A stretch of DNA of 64,000 nucleotides from Anisakis pegreffii (GCA_035041965.1 JAPYMA010003038.1:62001-126000); one strand, 5' to 3'. Shown: positions 11,849 through 26,519, numbered from the stretch's first letter. Notes: generated by a model not told the origin, from the sequence alone. A program made the numbers and translations.

Positions 11849-12988
11849 GTAAGTATTAGGTGTAAGTGTTAGATGCATGACTCGATACGCAGGAATCAAA
11901 TCAGTGCACTTTCACCTTAGTATCAATATCACTATGCCATCGAATGCGCTTTCAGCAACCACTGACGTGTAATAAGCAATGTTACTGGCAAATATTGCTT
12001 TTTTTTGCAATTCGTTAGCATTCGGTCATAATATAACAAATTTGAAAATAAAATTGCTTTAATTCTGCTTCAAAATCTGTAGCACAAAAACATCTCAGTG
12101 AGTTTTCAAACTTTTATGGCGGTACCAAAAAGTCTCCTCGTAACAAGAAGGTGTTCGCTATAAATTCTACCAGCTAATTAAGCAGATAAATTCGTGGATA
12201 CTGCCGAATACTTAGCATCATTCTAGAGGTGTACTTTCATTTCCGGCCTTATTGAAATAATCGACGTTGAAATTTCAAATGGATCTTGTCGTTGTTCGTT
12301 GGTGATGAGAGAGGGTAGAGATGTTACTCGATTGAACAGTGATGTCAGTGAGCAATTTCGCTCTTAATGAAGGACTGACTGACTGAAATTAATGATGACT
12401 CTATTGGTTTGGATCATTTTAATGATTCGATGACCTTCACAGAATGACGGTGTGAGACAAGAAGTTTGGATGTATTGGCTTGCTTTGCAAAACTCTTCGG
12501 AAACTGCGCGGTCTTCATGATGACAAATTTTCATGTGAGATATGAGTGCTTTTGCATGAATGCTTTTGATAGAACAGATTTTTTGTGGATTGATTTTGAT
12601 AATTCGTTTGTTTGCGAAGTACGGCTGAGAACATATTCACATTTGTTGGAATTATTTAATAGCAGTCATTCTGTGACGTATAGTCATCGCATTTTTCCGT
12701 TCACAGTTTATATTCAATCGAATTTTTGTTCGATATTCTCTTCGAATTTTTATTTTCACTTTAAATTTCGCATTTTCTTATGTCTTTCCTCCATCAAATG
12801 CTTCTCATAGAACTAGAGTGCTACTTAAGTTGCTGCTTCAGTTAAGCCTATATGTTGTTCACAAAGTGATCACAGAAGATCAAGGTAATGCATTTCATTG
12901 TGTGCTATGCGGCATCTTCAGAATTCTGCTTTGAAAAAAACACGGTGTTATTCGAAATCGATGAGCAATGTCACGGGTGAGCAAAGAT

Positions 12989-13008
12989 GTTCGTTCGTTC
13001 GTTCGTTC
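12989..13008. repeat. GTTC tetranucleotide microsatellite
   Basis: Five uninterrupted GTTC units. The same TTCG/TTCATTCG words recur through the window as background. Confidence 0.7.
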
Positions 13009-16000
13009 ATTTTGAAATATTTCTGAAAGTTTACATCTGAATTTATGTGATTCTTTGTGAAAGCATCAAGAGTGCGATGTTTTGTTGCTTCTTTTTTTTA
13101 CGTTCATAATTTTCTTCTCTCTGCGACACTCATTTATCTCTAAACACTTTGAAGTGGACTTTCATATTAAGAATATGGATCGTATCCAATCCTCGTTCAC
13201 TTGCATTTTGGTGTGTCCTTGAAAGGTGACAAAATACTGGAATTTGAGTTTTTGTCGTGCGTGAACGATCCATTTGAACGGCACTCGTCGTTGCACACTG
13301 AGAATTTATTGTTGTCGTTCGATGCTCTGTAACCTTAATGCATAATTACATACGTTTGCAAATGAATGAACGCACTAATATCTTCTATCTGTGCGTCTGT
13401 CTGCTGTGCATGCTGATCGCGTAACCCGCATCATATTTCTTCGTCACACACCGAATGCAATCGTTCGTTCGGATGAAACTTGCTTCGCTATGATAACATA
13501 ACACTCATCTGTGTTTTTAATTCTTTATTGAATTTTAGTTGAATGTATCTATATTTGATCGTCTTCAGCCAGTAGTTTTCATGATCAGTTGGTTATTGTT
13601 TTTGTTGTTTTAGGAATGTAACGGTGTGTAGTTTTAATTTGAAGTCCAAAATGCTCCATGCTCCATAGGAAGACAAAGGAAAATTTTACCTATTCATAGT
13701 TCGTGCCAGTACTCAGTATTAGAAGAAGAGAATTTTTAAAGAAAATACGTTGGGTATGGTCACTACTGTATTTTGATATGCGAATGGTGATGTTGGGTTA
13801 ATTTTGAGTGAGAAAACTAGTGGGAATGAATCATAGGCAGTTTAAGAGGATCGATATGATCGATGGCTTTGCGGTTTTAAGGTGGCAGAGGAATAGAACG
13901 ACCGGTTTTTAATTCATCATTTGTTCTTACTCAAATTTGTTTTTTTTTCAAATCTCTACCCGTTTCTCAATGCAGATCTCTTGGAATGCGTGACGGGAAT
14001 GCCTTATCATTCAGAACAGTGTTTTTTGGAAACTTCAATTGGCAGCCAGATCGTCTGGTCTATTAGAATATTTTGACATCGTTTCAGAGGATGTTTTCCA
14101 CTTAGGACATTTAAGGTGATCGGATGAGAGTTGATTGGATATCCAAAGATGTTGAAAGGACATTAAGAAAATGTCCTGATTTGATTGTGGTCTTACAATC
14201 AGATGGGTTCAAATAGTAAGCTTTCAATATTCTCCTGCGAAATCACATATTTCACATCGATATTTTCAAGTCGATCTTGACGCAAAGCAGTTCGTTTTAG
14301 GTCGAAGTTTTCCGAAAAAGTACGTAGATTCAATAGAAATAGATGTCTGCGCCAGTCACTACTTCCTATCTTGTGTAATCGTCGTTTTCTTTTTTTTTTG
14401 CTACTAAACAGCCACGTATATCTGCTTTAATAATGAAGCACCGCTTTGAACGACTTATCGCTGGATTACGCGAACTGATTTTAAATGAGAATAAGCGAAC
14501 GGATGGGTGACTGCAACTATCAGACGATCCCAACATTGAACAATGCATGTTTACTTCAAGCAAAAGACTGAAGGACCTATGCGATCAATCCACCTGCGTG
14601 ATGCAGTCAGTTTCATCTGATTCACTTATTATGTTTCACTCCAGTCTCAGAATAATCTCCTTCTTTTTTTTTCATTTCAAATTGTTTGCTAACATCAAAC
14701 AATTTCTTTGAATGTTGTATAGTTGTTGATGCGAAGCGAGAGAATCATTTGGAGGAATGAGGAATCATCACTGAATGGTGATCGTAAATTAGAAAATAAC
14801 ATGGCGATCGCTTACGATTGAGGTGATTTTTATTTTGTGGTGCTCGATTGAAACTCGAAAGTAAAATGAAAGTGAATTCGTTTGCGAGAACATTATATTG
14901 TGTTTGTTTTTAGTAAATTATTTATCTAGTCTGTCATCGGCAGCACACATACACAACCGACGCGTACGTATGCTGAATACAGTTGTAAAGCTTCATAACC
15001 TTCATTCGTTTTGACTTTATGGAAGTAGTTGTAGATCAGTGCTGTCGTTCATCTCCCGTGCATCATATCCACCATCAAGCTGCAAAGCAAACTTCCCACG
15101 TTTTCTGTAATGAACTAGTCTATCGTAAAACTACGCAAAAAACCGTTTGAGGTCGCTGTGAAGATTTTTTTATTCGGAAAAAAAGACAAAAGAGAAATTT
15201 TATTTGCAAATTCGCAGTAATCCAATGCTTCAAATTTCGCTGCGTGACGAAAGTCTACGGCCGTCATTATATAGATGAAGTTGTGGTCATCACTATGAAA
15301 TTTTCACTAAATTTTTCGGTATTTTCATAGCGTTATTCACACATTCTTATTTATAAATCTACGCAAAATATATAGCCATACAAAAAATATCTTTTAAAGA
15401 AAAGTGGTCATATGTAAAGTATTCATTTTGTTAGTGTTGACTGGATATAGCCTGAGGGTAAGGGTCATATTGAATCGATACGTTGTCCATCCATTTTTCT
15501 GTTCTCGCCAATCAATCGGCATGAACTGGTTCGTTGTTACGAGCGAATTTGTTACATTTTTTGTTGTGCCTTTCATTCACGCTTCAGTCCTTTGCACTGA
15601 CAACTTCATTAGTTTATTTATTCGGTTATTCATAGTTTGTTGTGTTGCTGCTGCTTGCTAATGTTGTATTTCGAATTTTCATCGGTAACATTCGTATCAC
15701 TCTACTTACCTAACTCTTATTACGGCTGCTATTAGGATCGTCATTATTTTGTTGCATTACTTCTTATGATTATCATCGTTATTGTCACACTATCGCCTTC
15801 ATTATCATATTTTTATCACCATCTTTTTAATTGCAAGAAGTAGTAATAATAAAGATCACTCACTTACTCATCTGTGCCTTGAGACTGTTGCTAACAGTAT
15901 ATGTTTTCTCTCCTATATGCAAAACATGCCTGTATGTAACCGTCGGGGATTCTACTAATTCTTAGCAATTAATCCACCAAAACCACTGCATGTATTGGTC

Positions 16001-16890
16001 AAATCGCTTGCACATACCACTGACAGTACCAATAAATTCCTATGGCTGAAGCTGACGTATTACGTCGAAACGTTCCGCAAAACAACTTCCTTACGCACTA
16101 CTTTTGGTCATCCGAGGCACCATTATTATTGTTATTATTATAACATTTTATTTTTATTATTGCTACTTCTCGCTATTGAAAATGCGTGTATCAGCGCTAG
16201 TCCACAAGTTCATTCGATATCTTTTTGTAGAATTATTTTTGATTTTGCCACTGCTGAATTTTAGTTTTATTTTAATTGTTGTTGTCGTTATTTGTAGCAT
16301 CAAATTTAGTAGAGCAATCCACACAGACTTAATGCTCACTGGATGTGCTTCACTTCTCTGATGACTGAAATATTTTGCTATTCCTACCCTCTAAATTGTC
16401 CGCTTGAAAGCCATAATGCAAGTTTGTGAGGTTTACAGTAAGCGTGATCTGGAAATTTCCATCCAAAACGTTAACTCTCATCATGTTTTCGTTTGTCATT
16501 ATTATTGTTGTGATATTTGACTTTAACTTCTTTTATATTATGAAGTCAGCAGTAAGCAACGATCGTTGATTTTGTTCATTTGTAAAATCAGTTTATGTTC
16601 GAAAATAATATTTGTTTTTCGATTATTTGAGCGTATCGGAACATTGTTCTCATCCAGTTTTTGGTGTATTTTTGATGCGATCACAGTTTTGACTGCAATC
16701 AGTTTAATGTTATGAGTGAGAGGCATGAAATTAAGTAAATTGGTCGTAAACGATTGGTAGCAGAAGTGACAAAAATCTTATTAAACATAGTAAATGTTTC
16801 TGATCTCGTTGTCACATTTTTGGTTGAATGGAGTGAAAATCTAAATATGTCCAGTATTGAAAACAATGTGTTCATACCGCATCAGTTTAT

Positions 16891-17014
16891 CACTGTGTGG
16901 TACGGGGACGGAAAAAAGTCGGGGACCCCGAAAATGTCATTGTCTCAAAAAAAGTCAGAGACGGGGATTCGGGGAAGGGTTCCTCGAAATTTCCCGATCC
17001 CCACACAACACTAG
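16891..17014. mobile_element. Short GC-rich element with imperfect terminal inverted repeats (MITE-like)
   Basis: The segment begins CACTGTGTGGTACGGGGACG and ends GATCCCCACACAACACTAG. The ends are imperfect reverse complements around a GTGTGG..GGGGA core. The interior is rich in GGGG and CCCC, in sharp contrast to the AT-rich flanks. This layout is typical of a small non-autonomous DNA transposon remnant. No transposase is present. Confidence 0.45.
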
Positions 17015-19270
17015 TTTACCAAATCTCCTGAGCCGCATTTATTGAATGATAGCAGGTCAGCGAAGCACAATAGTGTACAATTACATTCAGCGTTTGAGGA
17101 GAACAATTAGGAAGGCATTGATTCGGTTAAATGCACACCTAGACGGTGAGCTTAAAAGAAGTTTTAGAATCATCTAACGATAGCCTATTGCATGCACATT
17201 TGAATGCATTCTGTTTGTGTTCATCAAAACGTCGACTCTAACGGACGTTTGACTGTGTCAGAGTATATATTATTCACTCGTGCTCAGCTGTATTCTTGAT
17301 CGTCACTCACATTTGCTTAGCAACCGTTTAGTTTGTTGATGTGCTCTGTGCGTTTTTATTACGGCATGTGAACGAATTAATTCTGAAACATATTTCGACA
17401 ATGATTGATCGATGTTTCATAGAATCGTCTCCATTAACGTCCGATGATGTTAGACTGAGAAATCTTTTCCGTTTATTTTACAGCAATATTAAAGAAAACC
17501 GCTTCTCGCAGATTCACCTCTTAAAAGTGTTTCATTTTTTTCACATTCTATCAATATGAATCACACTCTAAACAGATAAAATATTTCACTCTTCGTAAGA
17601 AAAGATCATCATCAAAATACTGGCTTATGTTCTTGTATTAATACTGAAGCACTTGGCTGACAGTACTCAGATTAACGCAGTGCATGAAGGGAAGCCAACA
17701 CGAATGCATAACTGATAAACAACAACCACGAGACATTGATTAGATGAAAGCAAACGAAAGTGTAGTTGTTGGTGTGTTTGGAAGTGGGACCTCGAAAGGT
17801 TGCAGAATTTCATGAAAGGGACGTGCTCTCAGAAGCCGTTTATCATTGGGAAGCGACTTCGCGATCTAGCATGACAGTCTGAAACATTGCTCGCTTGGCA
17901 TCCTCTCTGTGCCATCCGAATGCCATGCAAAACTGTGAATTGTTTAAGTCATTATGGAATTCATTTACAGAATTTACTTAGCAGTAGTTCGTTGAAGTGT
18001 TTAACGATTACTCGATAACGGAGAAATCATTAACTTTGAGTATTTGATGCCCACACCGGAAGATATTTTCATTTTTCATGAAATTTTCACCCTCCAAAAC
18101 ATTGTCACAAATGGTGTCACCGTTTGTCGATGGTTTTATGTATTCGTTGCGAGATTTCGATATTTCGCCGTGATGCATAAAATTGAAATGATAGCCTTAG
18201 ATGTGCTAGTTGGTAGAAAAGGAACGTGTTACATTCGACAGTGCGACTGTCTGTTCAGTATTTATAATTTGCTTGATGAAAGGCCTATTTTTGACCATTC
18301 GATGAAGTTTTTATTTGCCTCAGATGTCTCATTAGTACTGATTTTGATAGCGTGTGAATGAACTTTTGCTGTGAATCAATACCGGACTTCCCTCAAATAA
18401 CGATAGTATTGTTTGTCTGAATTCTCCGTCTTCCTTGAGGGACGTTCACGATTAGCGATTAGGAACTTGATACGACTGAATTTTGTCGCGAAATTCATCA
18501 GCGTTTCGTTGAAATTTTTATCACTGCAAACACTGCAGAAATTTTTTCCGTTTTTTAGTCCATAAGCACGAGAGTTTCACATTAGCGAATTAATGTCACT
18601 GTGTTCATGTTGTCAAATTTCATCAGTCGTTTTTCGAGCGTTTAAATCCAATCAACCATCACGCCGGTCTCGCACAATTAAATTGATTGTATCGCTGAAT
18701 TGAACAAGCAATTTTTCTGTTTGATTTTTAGGAATATACTTGTTATTGTTTACCATTGCATTACGCTCTGCGTAAAGGTGCCGAACTGTGCATATAGTTA
18801 GTGTTTTGTTTGTTTTTGCTTAAGATTGTGTTGTCTCTCACAGTTCAAAGGTTTTCGTTGAGCAGTAGCAATTTGTCTCATTGAATCCACATGTTACGAA
18901 TCGATATCCCTTTCGGTTTTAACAAACTCGCGATATCTTTATTCAGCAGTCTTTCCAATATTCTCCTATAAAACAACCGCTGCTGAGCAGTCCAACTTGC
19001 TGTTATTTATTAACAGCCTTCATCAGGAAACCGATTAATATTATATTATTTCCATGTATTTTGGTTACTAATGTTACTTACGATGTTTTGATTTGTCAAT
19101 CAAAATTGTCATTCATTCCCAATGAAACTACTCGTTATGTTTTGCATTTACGATTAGAGAGCATCATGAGCGTTGGGTGCAGAAATGAAATATACATAAT
19201 GACCTGAGGATTAGAAAAAAGCTATTTATAACAGCATTCATCAAGTCGCTTCAAGACAACAAAAAACTTG

Positions 19271-19974
19271 ACATGAATATCCGTACGGATATATTCGATG
19301 GAAAGACGTTCCATTATCGTTGTTAAGGTGACCAATCCAATAGTGTCTAAAATTTCTGTCGTATAAAAAACTGTGCCGACGAAAACAAGACATTGCTACA
19401 GGCTGAGAGTTTGAACCGTACGATTTGAAGAGATTTTAGGTGGATTGGTTTTAACAGCGTTAATTGGCGCTTTCGAGTTGTTCACCTTACAGTGAAGGCT
19501 TATTTAGTGAGCCAACGATAGGTGGGTGCTGAACGAAAACATAAGGCGGATCACATCAATTCGTTCTCAAACATTGAATGTACCATTCAGAAGAGATTTT
19601 TCGATGATGCGTTATGGATGATCGTTGAAGTGATTCTATTCGATTGTTGCTCTATTTTCATTGAATTTGTATGGCGGCGTGCACCGATCGTTTATATTTG
19701 AATGATGATGAGAAAAACGCTATGAATGACCCTTTTTTATTGATGATCATAATGCTGGTTGATGTGCCGATAAATTCTTCTTAAATTGTCAAATTCCATC
19801 AAACATTCGTTTTGAAAATTTTTACGAAACGATTTTTCAAGAAAATCACCTTTCTTTCGTCAGATTCATTCGGTTGGATTTCATACGCAGCTCCCCGTTC
19901 ATGATTTGAATGACATGAATATACGGATGCGGTCGATCAAAGAAACGTTCCGTTATCGTTGTTGTGCTGACTAC
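19271..19974 (+). repeat. Two diverged copies of a roughly 60-nt segment
   Basis: About 19271..19330 and 19911..19970 share the block ACATGAATAT and, further on, GACGTTCCATTATCGTTGTT versus AACGTTCCGTTATCGTTGTT. Their translations share MNIR and F-x-YRC. The first copy contains the perfect palindrome ATATCCGTACGGATAT (19277..19292). They may be a duplicated exon fragment or a dispersed repeat. Confidence 0.4.
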
Positions 19975-21116
19975 TGCAGTGTCATTTGTGCCCGAAAAGT
20001 TTCACTGTTGATGTATTCAATCGGTGTACCGCAAGACTTCGCTCAAAATGCGCAATTATTTCTTTCGAATCCGTGCATAATATTTCACGCTCCAAAAGAC
20101 CATGAGCATACTCAAAATAGATTCATCTTTATTACATTCCCGTAATTATGTGTGATCAACATATGCATGATGATATTTACTTGAGTGTGCAAGATTTCTG
20201 AATGAGATAATCGCTATAAGATGCACACATAGGAAGTCTGGTTTGATTTGTTGGTGTTCGATCAACTTTATAATCGATTTCCTGGCCATCCATCATCAAC
20301 TGACTCAGTTGCAATTCTTTTCGCTACGGTCTTATCTCATCATAAAGTCAATGTTGATCTCATTTCTGTTTCCTCACAAATCGCATGTTTTCGCGCGGGC
20401 GATTTTGCGAACTTTAGTGAGCATCTTCTGCAAGTGTTTTCAACGGATATCTCAACCAGTTGATCCGATAGAAAATCTTTTTGAATCGTTTACTTCGTCA
20501 GTATTGCCAACGATTATTGGTCAGTCATTATCGTTGCCGTACTGGAAATTGATGACATATATTCGGCGTGCTTCATTTAATCGCTCACTTGGTCTTGGTT
20601 GAAAGCACACAGATTTTTTTCACTTTATGAAGAATTATTTTTTGTATCGTTGAACAACAGATCTATTACTTTCTGTGCTTCTGAAAGATAATGTCGTCAA
20701 ATTTCGCTGAGAGAGTGTGCATTACTCCACTTAGCCTTGAAATTTTGGTGAAAATATTCACTTTTCATTTGAAAATCAAAGAAATTCGGTGTTTATGAGA
20801 ATTTCACAGTTCTTGAACAAGAAAATCGAATGTAAATAAAACGAGTTTGATTGTATAAGAGCTCTGAAGTTAGGCTTCGACGGCATTGGTGAAGCTGAAT
20901 TTAAGATTGTAAGGAAAGAACCGAATTCAGTGAGTTATTTGTTGATTGCTCATCTGTTACTTACTCATTATGTGTGCTATCGATTGCATTCGATTCACTA
21001 ATAATGAAAACTACTTCACTGAATCGGAATTTGCGAAGGTGTTGATGTATGCTTTTTTCCATCGTTTCAAATCTCTTTGATCGGAGGATATCTTCTGACG
21101 GTTTCATTTGATCCAG

Positions 21117-21282
21117 GCCAACACGGAGCTCATTAGAGAGTGCTGCCACCTTAAACTCGAATTCATATTACCCGAAGCACAGCTGTGCCAGTACGACGAC
21201 ATCGCTCAATTCTCGTCTCGCACCGACGTTTCGTTCTGGTGACGATTCAGCAAAACCAATGCAGCAGCACAATCCCGATAAT
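21117..21282 (+). CDS. Candidate Ser/Thr-rich exon, possibly upstream EVI5 exon
   Basis: After an AG at 21115..21116 the frame starting at 21118 stays open for 55 codons, giving a Ser/Thr/Asn-rich stretch (it includes ASTTTSLNSRLAPTF) that meets ATG|GTGAGTTGC, with the exon ending in phase 1 near 21282. EVI5 proteins carry a Ser/Thr-rich disordered region just before the TBC domain, so a 5' EVI5 exon is plausible. Against this, the acceptor (GATCCAG) is weak, other frames on both strands are also open here (minus strand 21149..20961, 62 codons), and the conserved family segment expected next was not found. Confidence 0.28.
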
Positions 21283-24200
21283 GGTGAGTTGCTTCGATTG
21301 ATTTGCCCTTAGTTCATTCGCAACTGATAGTTCATTTTCGATCTATGCTGTTCTCGTCGGTGTGCCTCTTCTATGATGTTGTTTCATCGTGATTCTCGCT
21401 GAATTCATTTGCATTCATGTCATGATCAGTTTGAATTTAAATGATATGATTAGAGTCGACCAAATTGAACGGTGCACATTCTCTGTGTTGGTTTTCATTT
21501 TAGTCGTCTATGTTCCTACCTCACTTCAGTATGTCATTGAACACGATGTTCTTTTTAAGAACCATATCGAGCCGCTTAAAATGTCGAGACGTTTTGTTGA
21601 CGATTATGATCGATTAAATGTGCTTCTGTCTGTTTGAGTTGATAAAATGCCATATCTCACAACTTTTTCGGTTGCCATAACAATTCTCAAGTGTATCGCT
21701 GCCTGATTTACATTTTCATTCCTCTTTGTGGATTATTTATTTAATCGATGTATTCATCGGCTTATAATAATTCATCGAAAGTATACTTTTTATCGGAAGC
21801 AGAATGAATCATTGTTCTAAAATATCGATAAAATCATTCCTTACTATCAAAAACGATATCATTCTATCATTTTTTAAACGTTTCGTCACACTCTCTGATA
21901 ACTACTGTTTTCGTGTTGGGTTTTTCTGTGAAGCCTTTCAGTTCATTCAACTCACCTATTTTATCATTTTCATTTTAATCCGAACAGAATTCAACTTCTC
22001 AATTGGATCGTCATCCTTTTTATGACGTCAAGTTTTTCTGCATTCGTTTGATTGATTCATATATTTCAACTGAAGAATTCGTTTACGTTTAATCACTTTT
22101 AACGTTTATGATCAGATACTTGTCATTCACAAACGTTGAATTATACTTCGTATGAGTGTAGCGATTAGAGCTTGACTAGAGAACCGGTTGAATTATTTAT
22201 TTTGCAAATCCGAATGAGTATTGGTTCGGCGATTTTAGATCGTTTAGCTGCACAACATATGAGGTTCGATTTGTTGGTGTTGATCAATCAATACAAATAC
22301 AAATACCAATAAATAGCATAATACTCGTTTGGCGAGTACCGACCAATCAATACAACTCGCCAATTACGATTCATTGCGAACAAACCGGAATTGCGTTGAA
22401 TTATTTGAGATTTTCATACGTTGTTGATTGGATCGTTTGCTTCTTTGTTTTTTAGCATCTTTTTTTTCAACGTTCCCGATCTCTTGAAATTCGTGTCAGC
22501 TATCCGATTTATGGAAGTGTTCAGTTCCGAGGCTCGTTTCGTTGGTCTATTCATGATGGCACATCAAAATATTTATTTAACGTATTCACAGAACTTTCAT
22601 TGGCTGTTGGGTGTATCTTATAATCTCGAATCGCAGTGAATTGAACCTTCGAATCGAACACTGTCGAGCAGTCTGTTTCGATCCATTGTTTTTTTAAGTA
22701 AGACAGAAGATTTATTAACGTTATCTGCAAAGTACAAACAACTAGATGAACCTCTATGAGTCTATACAAAACAAGATTGTTTATGATGAACTCAAGTCAT
22801 TTCACGTGAATCTATCACATCATAACACGTTCACATTATTCACCATTCACAACAATATGCTTGATTCACGCTCACGATCACCCATACTTGTTATGTAATT
22901 TTTTGTTTATAATAAACACAATCCCAATTCATTTCATGTAAATAAAAGCCTCTTCTATATCAGCACATTGCAGTGTTTTTAATGCATCTTGTAGCTACAA
23001 ACTCTATCACACCGAAAACCTCAGTCTTGTTTAGGTAGCATCCGTTCATCTGCTTGCTTGAACTCGAATGCTTTGCTTGAGCTTTTTGTTCATAATGTGG
23101 TAAGTATGATACGCCAGACCAAGTCCTCTTCACCTTCCGTCATAAAATCGGACTAGAATTTAGTGTCTCCTTGTTTATGTGGATTTAAGTATGCGCAGTG
23201 TACGTTTTTAGATGTGCGTCTATAAAACAACATTGAACCAGTCATCTTTGGATTTACGTCTCGTTTGCGCAATAATGCATTGATTATTGTTATGAGTTGG
23301 GGATAAGTCAAAGTGATCTATAAGTTAAGTGAGGACACAACGTAGTAAAGGCAGCTGCGCGGATATTTCATTGAAGGAATACAATTAACGACCCCAAGTT
23401 TACTTTGCGCTAACAAACACTCTGTATTAATGATGCTCTGTTATTTCGTATATCATCATCGTTAAGCTTCATCGACGCACAACCTCTAATTAAGCAATAA
23501 TTCTTGGTAACTGCATCTATATGAAAGCAATAACTTCATTTCAGTGTTTATTGAAACTTCCGTCATTCAGAGTGCTAATTATAGTGCAAGGTGACCCTCA
23601 AAATAACATTAGCTTCACTGTTTTAATCAACTCGAATTTCGAACCTGCAACTGGTTCAAAGACTTTGTTGGTATTATAACTATGCGACTGTGCTTGATTG
23701 TTCTAGTTTATTCGTATTTTGCATTTCCACGTGCAATCAATGACGGTGGGAAGGATCGTTCAAGCAAACAACGTTTAAACACATGTCAACAATCACCAAT
23801 GTTTTTAATGAGATTAGAAAATTTCGTCGAATAATGACAAATGATTCAAAAGGTTCGATATTTTTGTTATTTAAATGGTATACGATTTTGAGAATCTGAT
23901 AATGTCGGTAATTTTAAGCAATATTTTTCAACGTTATCGTTTAACATTATCATTTTTCCGTCACCGCCTACAACCGGCATATCTAGTCGCGATTTCCGCT
24001 CGTAAATTGAGTTGTGCATGTATAAAAAAGTTTTGGCTATATTCTCACATTGGAAGCGCAGCTGTGTAGTATATGCAGTTCATAATATTAAATTTGAATT
24101 GAAATATTCATAGTAGGTGTATTATGATGTGATCGCATGAACCGGGAAGTGACACGTGGAATTTAGTTTCGTGCTAGGGTTATTCTTTGCGGTGTTGTTG

Positions 24201-25960
24201 CCATGCCATAAGTCAATGAGTGATCTCCTTCGTCCCAACATCACAATATCGTAATCTTTATGATTAAAGCCCAGAACTGTCTTCTGATGCGTGTCAGCCT
24301 CAAAATGGCCTTCTCAACATTTCTAGCAGTCAGTCGCTTTTGTTCTCTTTCCATTCATAGTTCCATCCGTCCTCCCCTCCGCCCGCTAATATCATTGTTT
24401 TAATTAACATGAATTTCCATCAGTTCATGGCAATTACCACATTCAACAAACCGAATCTGCATAATATCACGCCAAGTGCGTCACGGATCAAGTATGAGAA
24501 GAGGTGAATCATTCGATATGAATGCTAAATGTTTGTTGGCAATGATCGGAAGCTTGAATGAACAGTTTCATCTTTTATTATAATCACATCGTCAGTTGCT
24601 CCCTCTGTCTTGATTACACACGCGTTGAACGGTTGTTTCTGAATGTCTCATTTTGAGTAATAGCCTTTGAGTCCATTTAACGCCTCATTTTTGCCATACA
24701 TCCTGACAGAAGCATTCATTGTTGAACAGTATTTTGACGCTCATTTTTGGTGGATTATGACAAGAATTTTTCTGTGATCATAGCTGCTCGCTTGCATTTG
24801 TCAGTTATTATAGTGGGACACAACGCTTGCTCGTTATCCGAATTGTTTCTGTCTCAAGAGAGCAATCTTAAACGTTCAAGTTCACACAAATACCACATAA
24901 AACTGATGCCTTTTATGAATGATTTGTTATGCGTTCTTCCGTTTAACACAACAACTCCTTTGATTGCTGGGAGCTGAAACGTGTAGGAGGCAAATTTTTT
25001 TCGGTTTCGGCTCATTTGTTTCATAAAAATCTTGCATTTTGTATGAATAATTTTGATGTGGAATTTGCTGTGAATGTTTCTTTTATGAACGTTGATTTGT
25101 TGATATAACAATTCAGTTTGTGAGTGAATAATGTGTGTGTGTGTGAATGTTGTTTGTTTGAATCGATCCATCTGAAACGTTGATGTCTGAACAATGCAGC
25201 TGATCTATCGACAGCTTCATCGTATGCGAACATACGAACCAACACTATCCCCACAGTTAAAAATAAATATATGGAACGACAATATGCAACGATCAGGGGA
25301 TTTCAGTGTTGAAATTTTGAGTGATTAGCTGAAAATGCATTGTTTGATGAATTGAAGTACATACCTCGCTGAAGCTCATATCGTTCCATCATGTGGATCG
25401 ATACGTGCCTCCAGCGACTCTTTCTTCAACAACGAAATATATGTGTTAGACGGTTGATTTGCTTACGATGATTGACATCTGTTTTATGCGGATTCGAAAG
25501 TGGAACATGCATGATCTTTCTTTTATGGAATTGAGCATGTATTCTGCAATGCAACCATAATTTTTTCATGACTTCACTGATGCTTATTAATCACGCTTCG
25601 ATTTTTCAGATTCATCATATTATAAATATTTCTAGATAAAGCTGTGCACTTTTTGCATCATCTTTATGAACTCAACTTGTATTGTTCTGCGGATTATTAT
25701 ATTAAGTGATTCTGCTTCAATACGTGTCTAGGAAATCGTCTATCTCCGTTGCATTATAACAAAATTTAGCGATGACGAGCGGAAGTTTGAGTGACTCGTC
25801 ACTCCTGGTTTCTTTCTGCTCCATAAGTCACTTTGATTCAATGATTTCGCATCAGTGATCACACCAATGAGTTTAGTTACAATAACAGGAGTTAGTGATG
25901 TCCCTATACCACGTTTTTGAGAACTGTTCTGCTGTGTTCGATTCCGCTCCAAAATGACTC

Positions 25961-26045
25961 TATTCTATTATATCCTGTTCTATTCTATTCTATTCTATTC
26001 TACTCCCTAAAACAATGCTATACTGTTCTAAATCTATTCTGTTCC
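25961..26045. repeat. TTCTA pentanucleotide repeat
   Basis: Tandem TTCTA/TTCTG units, with a perfect core at about 25980..26000 and degenerate flanks. Confidence 0.8.
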
Positions 26046-26519
26046 GTGACACGATAAAAGTTGTGGTAATTAGGATTCTAAACGTGGTTTTTTGGTATTT
26101 GCAATGCAAAATGGAGATTATTTCGGGTGGGAGAAGATTGTTCACGCAGGCAGTTGACAGCTTTTGACGGTGATGACTGGAGGAAAATGGAGGGCTTTGG
26201 GCTTTGGTAGCCTCTTTAAAGAACAGAGGGTTTCGATTCCTCCCAACAGCTATTAGCACTGAATTACTTGAGAAACTATTTCAGTTCGAAACTAACGCAT
26301 GAACAATTTCTTCCAGAGATTAGAGTGCGACCAACGTTTGAAAACAGGGTGTTCATTCAGAATCAGAGGCATATCCTTTAGTTGTTTCTGGAGAGAATTC
26401 CTCACAAACTATCATTGGCAGCTTTGAGAATTAACTGCGATAACTTGCCCTCGATGAGTTACTTCACCTCTCAATGATGGCCATTCGTCTCTCCCTAGTG
26501 ATATTGAGTATTATGTTCA

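Larger units (their letters stand above)
11849..21116. other. No gene recognised; low-complexity and repeat fragments
   Basis: AT-rich. Contents noted are a GTTC tetranucleotide run at 12989..13008, TTATT-rich low complexity at about 16120..16160, a GC-rich inverted-repeat element at 16891..17014 (listed), and a diverged duplicated segment at about 19271 and 19911 (listed). No homologous coding sequence is seen. Confidence 0.5.

Noticed and set aside
23538..23593. Exon-like piece after TTCATTTCAG (FIETSVIQSANYSA) whose phases fit between 21282 and 30479
   Set aside because: Phase agreement alone is weak, and the peptide does not resemble the conserved EVI5 N-terminal motif expected there.
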